This document shows, in pieces, positions 6,593 to 13,187 of a DNA stretch of 46,550 bases. Source of the stretch: Firmicutes bacterium UBA1191 (lineage in GTDB: Bacteria; Bacillota; Clostridia; Peptostreptococcales; Anaerovoracaceae); NCBI GenBank assembly GCA_002310095.1, contig DBYH01000008.1:1-46550 (forward strand), given 5' to 3'. The notes beneath the pieces are model-generated. The model made no database searches. It was not told where the DNA came from and saw only the letters and a list, made by a program, of their open reading frames with translations. A program made the translations under genes and the position numbers. Within the stretch, counting starts at the first letter, position 1. Each line of letters starts with the position of its first letter.

Positions 6593-7825
6593 TTACAGCG
6601 CCGCTTTGATCATCGGCGGTATTCTTCTGCAGGCCGATTCAGGTATAGACGCGACAGATACGCGTATGCCCTTGGCGAGAGGAACAAGGAATACGTCCTG
6701 CTCCTCGAGTCTGCGGCTGACCGCGTCCGGATCGTCGCACGGAACGCTGACAAAGAAGCCGGCGTCGTACGGCACGATCTCGAGGCCGCACTCCGCTGCC
6801 GCTTCACCGAAGGCCCTGCCACGAGCCGCCAGCATGTCTCTGTATTTTTTCCTCTCGGCATTCACCTTCTCCAGAAGCTCAGAATCGCTGTAGATCCTGG
6901 ACAGAATGACCTGGGCTATTCTGGCCGTATTCGACCATGACCCGCGGGACGAGTACTCGCAGACGCGCCTGAACTCGGCCGCGATCTCCGGAGTCTTAGC
7001 GACGCAGATCATTGCTCCGCAGCGTGCGCCGTAGAGTGTGAACGTCTTGCTCAGGCTGTAGGCAACTATGCTGAGCACGTTCTCAGGAAGGGCGGACAGT
7101 TTCGGAATGAATCTTCTGTACTCTTCCTCATCTCCCGCGAAATCTATATAAGCCGCGTCCACCAGCAGGGCGATGGCCTTGCCGCCGGCCGCCTCATCTT
7201 TAAGCACATCGATAACCGCGTCCCAGTCCTCCAGTGTCAGTGAATAACCCGTAGGGTTGTGGGCCGGCGTATTTAAAATGATAACAAGACTGTTCTGGAC
7301 AGCCAGAAGTTCCGAGCACTTCGCGCGGAACGACCCCACATTGAACTCCCTGTCCTTCGTGAACATCTCAAAGACCGCGACCTTCCTGCCGATCTCTCCG
7401 GCGATGGTTCCGTAAGGAGCCCAGTGCCAGTCGCTCGTCAGCACGGAGTCGCCCGGCTCAGAGTAGTTCGATATGACGTTTCTAAGCGATCCCGTTCCGC
7501 CCGGTGTGGCGACGGCCTCGATGAATCCTTCAGGAACGTGGTCCCCGAAAGCCGCCTTCTTCACCGCTTCTCTGAAAGGTGCCGTGCCCCCGATCGGAGC
7601 GTACTCGGCGTAGTCATTCGGTTCCAGCTGGCGGAACACCTCGTCCACCGACTGAAGCACAACAAGCCCGCCCTCGTCATCGAGAAGGGCTCCGATGGTC
7701 CCGTTGACCACCTTGTCCCTGCCCTTTTCGGCGATGGCCGCCTTGGCTCTGTTTGAAATACCGAAGATCCTGTCCTCCTTCGGGATGGTTCTTCCGTTCT
7801 GTCTCGCTAGTATGAATTCAGACAC
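6593..7825 (-). CDS. PLP-dependent class I/II aminotransferase (aspartate/aromatic type)
   Basis: A 410-residue fold-type I aminotransferase. Visible landmarks are the phosphate-binding start ATPGGTGSLRN, the aromatic stacking/donor region SDWHWAPYG, NTPAHNPTGYSL, LLVDAAYIDF (the Asp that contacts the pyridine nitrogen) and the PLP lysine in VAYSLSKTFTLYGARCGAM, followed later by the substrate-carboxylate Arg near IRVSVASIPES. The overall pattern fits the aspartate/aromatic aminotransferase group; the amino donor is not decided. Start is GTG at 7823-7825 with AAGGAG upstream. It is 23 bases after trmB and is the last gene of the ECF transporter operon, an interesting place for a PLP enzyme given the possible vitamin B6 link. 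Confidence 0.9.
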   Translation of the reverse strand: MSEFILARQNGRTIPKEDRIFGISNRAKAAIAEKGRDKVVNGTIGALLDDEGGLVVLQSVDEVFRQLEPNDYAEYAPIGGTAPFREAVKKAAFGDHVPEGFIEAVATPGGTGSLRNVISNYSEPGDSVLTSDWHWAPYGTIAGEIGRKVAVFEMFTKDREFNVGSFRAKCSELLAVQNSLVIILNTPAHNPTGYSLTLEDWDAVIDVLKDEAAGGKAIALLVDAAYIDFAGDEEEYRRFIPKLSALPENVLSIVAYSLSKTFTLYGARCGAMICVAKTPEIAAEFRRVCEYSSRGSWSNTARIAQVILSRIYSDSELLEKVNAERKKYRDMLAARGRAFGEAAAECGLEIVPYDAGFFVSVPCDDPDAVSRRLEEQDVFLVPLAKGIRVSVASIPESACRRIPPMIKAAL

Positions 7826-7848
7826 TCTGTAACTCTCCTTCTGCCTTC

Positions 7849-8574
7849 CTATTCTTTACCCGCTGATTTATCAACGATTACTCTCACGTAATTTATGCTC
7901 TTGCCCGACGCGACGAACTTGTCCTCATATTCGGTCGTAATATTCTTGGCTTTGTAACGGCACTCCGCGGCGTGAAGGGAAGCCGTTATCTCTTCGATAT
8001 GCAAAAGCTCCCCGGTCTGGGCTATCTCCTCCAGTGTGAAAACCAGGAGGTCGTCATTGTCCGTCTTGAACTCAATGAACCCGCCGTCCTTTATGGCCCA
8101 GGCGTAGTCCAATAGCCTCTCGTGATATGTCAGTCTGCGCTTTGCGTGGCGCGCCTTCGGCCACGGATCGCTGAAGTTCAGGTACAGGCCCGTCAGCTGA
8201 TTCTCCTCGAAGAGCTCGTTCATGTGTTCCACGAAGCAGCTGGCGAATTTCAGGTTGTCCAGCTTGGCCGAAACTCCCTCCATCCTGTCCTCACCGGGAA
8301 CATTCTCCGGCCACTCGGTCTCGCCGGCTACGCACATGGCTTTTTCGGCCGCTCTGAGGATGACTGTTTCCTGCCCCTCGATGGCCAGGAATCTGCTGTC
8401 CGGGTCCGCGGCAGCCTTCTTGATAATGAACTGGCCTTTGCCACAGCCGATCTCCACGTAGAGGTCCCCCGCGCCTTTGCAGAACTCCTGCAGACTTCCG
8501 TCTTCTTTGCTCACCATGTGCCCGCTGCACCGGGCCAGTCTCTTGTCCAGGTCTTTTGCCTTACGCTGTCTCAT
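7849..8574 (-). CDS. trmB: tRNA (guanine-N7-)-methyltransferase
   Basis: TrmB, the SAM-dependent enzyme that makes m7G46 in the variable loop of tRNA. The 241 residues carry the SAM-binding segment LYVEIGCGKGQFI, the adenine/ribose region FLAIEGQE, and the TrmB signature LYLNFSDPWPKARHAKRRLTY, followed by FKTDNDDL. Length is slightly above the usual 210-220 because of an insert around residues 85-100. ATG start at 8572-8574 with AGGAAGG upstream. It sits 59 bases after ecfT and 23 bases before the aminotransferase, so it is probably cotranscribed with the ECF genes. Confidence 0.96.
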   Translation of the reverse strand: MRQRKAKDLDKRLARCSGHMVSKEDGSLQEFCKGAGDLYVEIGCGKGQFIIKKAAADPDSRFLAIEGQETVILRAAEKAMCVAGETEWPENVPGEDRMEGVSAKLDNLKFASCFVEHMNELFEENQLTGLYLNFSDPWPKARHAKRRLTYHERLLDYAWAIKDGGFIEFKTDNDDLLVFTLEEIAQTGELLHIEEITASLHAAECRYKAKNITTEYEDKFVASGKSINYVRVIVDKSAGKE

Positions 8575-8633
8575 AACATCTGCCTTCCTGTATCAGCCTT
8601 ACCGTCGTTGCCAAAACAACTGTCTTCCGTTGA

Positions 8634-9434
8634 TTATAATAACACCCTCTGCAGAACAATAACAGCCAGAAACGCGCAGAAGATGACCGTCGCTATCAGG
8701 TCGCGGCGGGCGAACTTCATGGCGTTCATCCTGGTCCGCTTCACAACGCCGCCGTAGCAGCGGGCTTCCATTGCCATGGCCAGATCCTGGGCGATTCTGA
8801 AGGCGCTGATGAACAGCGGAACCAGAATCGGAACTAATGCCTTTGCCCGCCTTAGAATGTTGCCGCTCTCGAAGTCGGCGCCCCTGGCCTGCTGAGCCTT
8901 GATAATCTTATCCGTCTCCTCCAGGAGTGTCGGTATGAATCTGAGCGCTATGGTCATCATCATGGCCAGCTCGTGTGCCGGCAGCCCGACCTTCTTGAAA
9001 GGCGACAGCAGGGCTTCTATTCCGTCCGTCAGCCCTATCGGCCTGGTGGTCAGGGTCAGCATGGAGGACCCGATGATGAGGAGCACCAGTCTTATTCCTA
9101 CAAAGGCAGCCGTGCGCAGTCCCTGCCGCGTGATGTGAAGGATCCCGAACTGCCAGATTATATCGCCGCCCACCATGAAGATGTTCACGGTCAGGGTGAA
9201 GGCGATGATTATGAGCACCGGTTTCAGACCTCGCCAGATGTACCTCCTTGGAACCTTCGAAAGTATGATCACGGCCTCGAGGAGGACCACCGCGACGATG
9301 AATCCAGGAAAATCGTTCACGACAAATAGCGCCACTATGTAAAGCAGCGTTGCCAGAATCTTGACCCTGGGATCCAGCTTGTGGATCACAGAATTCCCCG
9401 GATAGTATTGTCCCAGTGTGATGTCCCTTATCAT
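8634..9434 (-). CDS. ecfT: Energy-coupling factor transporter transmembrane protein EcfT
   Basis: The T component of an ECF-type vitamin transporter: a membrane protein that couples the two ATPases to the substrate-binding S protein. The 266 residues show five to six hydrophobic segments, the family opening GQYYPGNSVIHKLDPRVKI and the two cytoplasmic coupling helices with the Ala-Arg-Gly type motifs: QQARGADF near residue 185 and AMEARCYGG near residue 228 (second Gly replaced by Cys, a variant I recall as common in Firmicutes). Third from the end of the operon, 21 bases after ecfA2. Confidence 0.95.
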   Translation of the reverse strand: MIRDITLGQYYPGNSVIHKLDPRVKILATLLYIVALFVVNDFPGFIVAVVLLEAVIILSKVPRRYIWRGLKPVLIIIAFTLTVNIFMVGGDIIWQFGILHITRQGLRTAAFVGIRLVLLIIGSSMLTLTTRPIGLTDGIEALLSPFKKVGLPAHELAMMMTIALRFIPTLLEETDKIIKAQQARGADFESGNILRRAKALVPILVPLFISAFRIAQDLAMAMEARCYGGVVKRTRMNAMKFARRDLIATVIFCAFLAVIVLQRVLL

Positions 9435-9455
9435 TGGCGTATTATCTCCGGCGCT

Positions 9456-10304
9456 CTATTTCTCAAGCGCCTTCGCGATGGCTTCCGCCGCCTGGTCAAC
9501 TGTCAGGCAGTCAGCCGGAAGCTCCATTCCTTCCTTCCTCAGATGCGATACGATCTCCGTAGCGTCTGGGAGAGCCAGGCCCATTGACCTGATCTCATCT
9601 TCCCGCGCGAAGACCTGGGCCGGCGTGCCGTCCATGGCCAGCCTGCCCTGATGTATCACGAGCACCTGATCCGACATCCTGGCGATGTCGTTCATGTTGT
9701 GGGAGACGAAAATAGTGATGTTGTTCTCTCTTTTGTGGATCTCTTCGACCATGTCGAGAATGTCTAAGTGGGCCTTCGGGTTCAGTCCCGCCGTCGGCTC
9801 GTCCAGCACGAGCACCTCAGGCTCCATGGCCAGTACGCCGGCGATGGCGACTCTTCTCTTCTGTCCGCCCGACAGCTCGAACGGCGACTGATCCTTCACC
9901 CTTTCATAATCCAGCCCGACCAGTTCTATTGATCTGCGGACCCGCTCGTCGATCTCCTCCTGGGAGAGTCCCAGGTTCGCCGGACCGAAGGCGACGTCCT
10001 TCGCGACGGTTTCCTCGAAGAGCTGGTATTCAGGGTACTGAAAGACCAGCCCGACCCTTCTCCTGATGTCGAGCATTTTAGTGTGACTGTCTGTGATGTC
10101 CACACCGTCGATGACAATGGTTCCCGAACTCGGCTTCAGCAGTCCGTTCAGATGCTGAAGCAGAGTAGACTTGCCCGAGCCGGTGTGTCCGATGATCCCC
10201 ACGAAACTTCCGTCTTTTATGGTGAAGCTGATATCATCCAGAGCCTTGGTCTCGTGAGGCAGTCCCTCGTTATATACATGTGTCAGATTCTTTACTTCTA
10301 TCAT
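9456..10304 (-). CDS. ecfA2: Energy-coupling factor transporter ATPase EcfA2
   Basis: ABC ATPase subunit of the ECF transporter, 282 residues. Walker A GHTGSGKSTL, Q-loop FQYPEYQLFEETVAKDV, ABC signature ELSGGQKRRVAIAG, Walker B VLVLDEPTAGLNP and the H-loop FVSHNMND are all intact. The YPEYQLFEETV stretch is typical of EcfA2 as opposed to EcfA1. The ATG at 10302-10304 overlaps the stop of ecfA1 (ATGA), so the two ATPases are translationally coupled. Forms a heterodimer with EcfA1 on the cytoplasmic face of EcfT. Confidence 0.96.
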   Translation of the reverse strand: MIEVKNLTHVYNEGLPHETKALDDISFTIKDGSFVGIIGHTGSGKSTLLQHLNGLLKPSSGTIVIDGVDITDSHTKMLDIRRRVGLVFQYPEYQLFEETVAKDVAFGPANLGLSQEEIDERVRRSIELVGLDYERVKDQSPFELSGGQKRRVAIAGVLAMEPEVLVLDEPTAGLNPKAHLDILDMVEEIHKRENNITIFVSHNMNDIARMSDQVLVIHQGRLAMDGTPAQVFAREDEIRSMGLALPDATEIVSHLRKEGMELPADCLTVDQAAEAIAKALEK

Positions 10305-11152
10305 TCGGCCTTCGCCTCCGTAAGAGCTCTGACGAGTTCATCGTCCGTAAGTATTCCGTCAGGAAGATCCACGCCGCGCTGCTTCAGCTTCGACGCCAGC
10401 TGCACTACCGCAGGAACGCCGAGACACAGTGCCTCAAGTTCTTCCTCCCGCGCGAAGATCTCACGGGGAGTTCCTTCCATTCTGATCTGCCCGCCGTCCA
10501 TGACGAGCACGTGATCCGCGCAGGCAGCCTCCTCCATAAAGTGGGTTATGAAGACGACAGTCATGCCTTTTGCGTTAAGATCTCTGGCGATTGCCAGAAC
10601 CTCTCTTCTGCCCTTCGGGTCCAGCATTGCCGTCGGCTCGTCGAACACGATGCACTCCGGCTCCATGGCCACGGCGCCGGCGATGGCGATGCGCTGCTTC
10701 TGGCCGCCCGAAAGAAGATGTGGCGCCTTGTCTTTGTAGTCGCCCATCTCCACGCCTTCGAGAGCCCTGTCGACACGCTGCCTGATCTCCGCCGGATCGA
10801 TGCCCAGATTCTCCGGGCCGAAGGCCACGTCGTCCTCGACGATCGCCGACACGATCTGGTTGTCCGGATTCTGGAATACCATGGCGACCTTCTGGCGCAC
10901 CTTCCACGTGTTCTCCGGCACGGAAGTGTCGAGCCCGTCGATCAGCACCTTTCCCTCGGTAGGCAAAAGCAGACCGTTCAGGTTCTTGGCAAGGGTCGAC
11001 TTGCCCGAACCGTTCTGGCCTATTATGGCGGTGAAGCTTCCCCGCTCAACATTAAAGGAGACGCCGTCTATCGCTCTCGTCGCGACAGGGGCTCCTCCTT
11101 CATCTGTCTTCACGTATTCAAATATAAGATCTTCTACTCTGATAAATTCCAT
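10301..11152 (-). CDS. ecfA1: Energy-coupling factor transporter ATPase EcfA1
   Basis: Second ABC ATPase of the ECF module. Walker A GQNGSGKSTLAKNL, Q-loop FQNPDNQIVSAIVEDDVAFG (typical of EcfA1), signature LLSGGQKQRIAIAG, Walker B CIVFDEPTAMLDP and H-loop FITHFMEE are all present. Start is uncertain: the ATG at 11150-11152 gives the usual family opening MEFIRVEDLIFEY and lies 10 bases after the stop of the upstream S gene, but has no clear Shine-Dalgarno; an upstream TTG at 11174-11176 with AAGG would add eight residues and overlap the S gene by 14 bases. I chose the ATG on family length. Confidence 0.94.
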   Translation of the reverse strand: MEFIRVEDLIFEYVKTDEGGAPVATRAIDGVSFNVERGSFTAIIGQNGSGKSTLAKNLNGLLLPTEGKVLIDGLDTSVPENTWKVRQKVAMVFQNPDNQIVSAIVEDDVAFGPENLGIDPAEIRQRVDRALEGVEMGDYKDKAPHLLSGGQKQRIAIAGAVAMEPECIVFDEPTAMLDPKGRREVLAIARDLNAKGMTVVFITHFMEEAACADHVLVMDGGQIRMEGTPREIFAREEELEALCLGVPAVVQLASKLKQRGVDLPDGILTDDELVRALTEAKAE

Positions 11153-11162
11153 TATGTTCAGT

Positions 11163-11696
11163 TTATTTTCTGCCAATGCCGACCTTGTTCAGCGCCGACA
11201 GGATCGTGAGGGCCAGAATGATTCCGACGACGAACTGTCCGATGTTCCACGGAACTCCCAGGGCCGCGACTACCCATGACCCGTACATGATTCCCTCGGC
11301 CACGAAGTATCCGAAGACCATGAAGAGACCTCCGCAGGTCATCGCCAGTACGCGGACGGCCAGCTTCGCTTTGCCGGTGTAGTGTCTGTCCGCGAAGGCG
11401 TCGATGATGAGTACGGTAATGAGAGCCATGATACCTTTAATGAAAAAGGTCCACGGCGCCCATATGGCGAATCCGCCCAGTATGTCGCCCATCATGCTTC
11501 CCAGGGACGCGGCCGCGACGCTGTGCTTTCTGTCGAGGAGTCCAATGGCAATGAAAATAATGCCGTCGCTCAGATTCACGTAACCCTGCGTGAACGGGAT
11601 CGGAATCCTGAGCACGAATATGGCGACCATTATTATGCACATCATCATCGCGGTCAGCACCGTGATGGATGTCTTTTTGAGTTTTGTCTCCATCAT
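11163..11696 (-). CDS. ECF transporter S component (substrate-binding membrane protein; vitamin B6 suspected)
   Basis: Small hydrophobic protein of about 178 residues with six predicted membrane helices, of the ECF_trnsprt S-component family. Family features include MMMCIIMVAIFVLRIPIPFTQG and NLSDGIIFIAIGLL near the start and the AAASLGSMMGDILGG segment. S components bind one vitamin and dock on EcfT. As first gene of a complete S-A1-A2-T set it is a dedicated (group I type) transporter. Its regulator gene is divergent and belongs to the MocR family, whose PdxR members control vitamin B6 genes, so pyridoxine/pyridoxal is my leading guess, by context only. Start: I prefer ATG at 11694-11696; a TTG at 11711 lies directly against the AGGAG and is less likely. 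Confidence 0.88.
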   Translation of the reverse strand: MMETKLKKTSITVLTAMMMCIIMVAIFVLRIPIPFTQGYVNLSDGIIFIAIGLLDRKHSVAAASLGSMMGDILGGFAIWAPWTFFIKGIMALITVLIIDAFADRHYTGKAKLAVRVLAMTCGGLFMVFGYFVAEGIMYGSWVVAALGVPWNIGQFVVGIILALTILSALNKVGIGRK

Positions 11697-11722
11697 ATTC
11701 GTTCTTTTCAACTCCTTCTGTC

Positions 11723-11757
11723 TGGCTTATAATATACTAAGCCAATATTGTATGTAA
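11723..11757 (-). promoter_or_regulatory. Promoter of the ECF operon with an inverted-repeat operator
   Basis: Minus-strand promoter TTACAT (11752-11757), 17 bases, TATTAT (11729-11734). It is overlaid by a perfect inverted repeat, TGGCTTA (11723-11729), 8-base spacer, TAAGCCA (11738-11744), whose spacer holds most of the -10 box. A protein bound there would block the ECF operon. The divergent MocR-type regulator is the obvious candidate. Confidence 0.6.
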
Positions 11758-11767
11758 TTAAATAGAC

Positions 11768-11788
11768 AAAAATAATTATTTTTATAAT
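11768..11788 (+). promoter_or_regulatory. Probable promoter region of the MocR-type gene
   Basis: A TATAAT hexamer at 11783-11788 is 19 bases before the ATG with GGAGGA between them. It abuts a perfect 16-bp AT palindrome (AAAAATAATTATTTTT, 11768-11783). No good -35 box is visible, which fits a regulated promoter. Confidence 0.5.
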
Positions 11789-11807
11789 AACAGTTTGGAG
11801 GAAAGCC

Positions 11808-13187
11808 ATGAAAGCACTGCTCCCCGTATTCGACGATTCCCGCGAAAAGCCTTACTACCTGCAGCTCTACAGCTACATCAAGGACTCCATTCTCTCCGGG
11901 GAGATCAGGGAGGGCGAGAAGCTCCCATCCCTTAGAAGCCTTGCCAGGTCTACGGCCCTGAGCATCACCACCATCGAGCAAAGCTACAACCAGCTCCTGG
12001 TCGAGGGCTACATATACTCGAAGCCCCAGTCCGGCTACTACGTGAGCAGGGTTCTCACCGGGCGCGCCCAAACTGTACCTGCCGAAAAGGGCGGTATCGA
12101 ATCGGAAGTGTCCTTCATGGAGGAAACAGCCGCTTCAGAGGTCCCGGCTATGCAATACGACCCTGAGTGCTTCGACTTCAACAAGTGGAAGAAGTGCATG
12201 AACAAAGTCATCAACGAACACTCGCCGGCCCTGCTCTTTGAGGGAAGTCCGAGGGGCGAAGTCGCCCTCCGCGCCGAGATTGCCAGATACCTCTACATGT
12301 CCCGCGGCGTCAGCTGCACGCCGGACCAGATCATCATCGGCGCAGGCACCCAGCAGATAACCAACCAGCTGGCGACCCTGCTCAGAAAGCAGGGCGTCGA
12401 GCACGTTGCTCTGGAGGACCCGGGATACATGCCCGTAAGAAACGTCTTCCGCGACAGAGGATTTGCCATCACCTCCGTGGCAGTCAGAAGCAACGGCCTT
12501 GCCATAGAAAAGCTCCCCGCCAACATCCGGGCGGCGGCCTACGTGAGTCCGTCCAACCACGCCTATACGGGAAGCGTCATGCCCGTGGGCCGCAGATACG
12601 AACTCCTTGCCTGGGCGGAGGAGAACAACAGCTACATCATAGAAGACGACTACGACAGCGAGCTCAGATACTTCGGCAAGCCGATCCCGGCTCTCAAGAG
12701 TCTGGCAGGAAGCGACCGCGTCATCTACCTGGGTTCTTTTTCAAGCACCCTCTTCGCGGCGCTCAAGATCAGCTACATGGTCCTGCCCGCTTCAATGGCT
12801 GAAGTCTTCTCTTCCATCGCGGGCGACTACTCGCCGACCTGTTCCAAACTGGAGCAGCTGACTCTGGCCATGTTCATGGAGAGCGGTCTCTACCAGACCC
12901 ACATCAAGAAACTCCGCAAGCTATACTCACAGAAGCTGACCCGAATCACCGATGCCTTTGAAGCAAAGGCAGGCGACTTCGTCCGCGTCATCAGCTCGTC
13001 CTCCGGCATAAGCATCATCCTTGAGATCGATTCCCCGAAGACTCCGGGGCAAATCAAAAAGGATGCCGAAGGTCTCGGCATCCCGGCTGTCTGCGTTGGC
13101 CGCAGAATTATTCTATATTATAATCAGATTCCTCTTCCTCAGATTGACGGCGCCGTCTCACAGCTTGCAGCCTTGTGGCGGCAATAA
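11808..13187 (+). CDS. MocR/PdxR-type GntR-aminotransferase regulator lacking the PLP lysine
   Basis: A 459-residue transcription factor with a GntR winged helix (residues ~10-75: LQLYSYIKDSILSGEIREGEKLPSLRSLA) joined to a fold-type I aminotransferase-like domain (~110-455). PLP-site landmarks are visible (SPSNHAYTGSVMPVGRR and IIEDDYDSEL), but the motif that normally reads GTFSKTL with the PLP-binding lysine is GSFSSTL here, with Ser at residue 313 (codon AGC at 12744-12746). A covalent internal aldimine therefore cannot form at the usual place. It diverges from the ECF operon and probably controls it. Start ATG 11808 with GGAGGA. Its last 80 bases overlap yfhO on the other strand. Confidence 0.9.
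   Translation: MKALLPVFDDSREKPYYLQLYSYIKDSILSGEIREGEKLPSLRSLARSTALSITTIEQSYNQLLVEGYIYSKPQSGYYVSRVLTGRAQTVPAEKGGIESEVSFMEETAASEVPAMQYDPECFDFNKWKKCMNKVINEHSPALLFEGSPRGEVALRAEIARYLYMSRGVSCTPDQIIIGAGTQQITNQLATLLRKQGVEHVALEDPGYMPVRNVFRDRGFAITSVAVRSNGLAIEKLPANIRAAAYVSPSNHAYTGSVMPVGRRYELLAWAEENNSYIIEDDYDSELRYFGKPIPALKSLAGSDRVIYLGSFSSTLFAALKISYMVLPASMAEVFSSIAGDYSPTCSKLEQLTLAMFMESGLYQTHIKKLRKLYSQKLTRITDAFEAKAGDFVRVISSSSGISIILEIDSPKTPGQIKKDAEGLGIPAVCVGRRIILYYNQIPLPQIDGAVSQLAALWRQ

Noticed and set aside
10280..11209. 309-codon plus-strand open frame antisense to ecfA1
   Set aside because: The minus-strand frame has every ABC motif intact, so this is a shadow frame.
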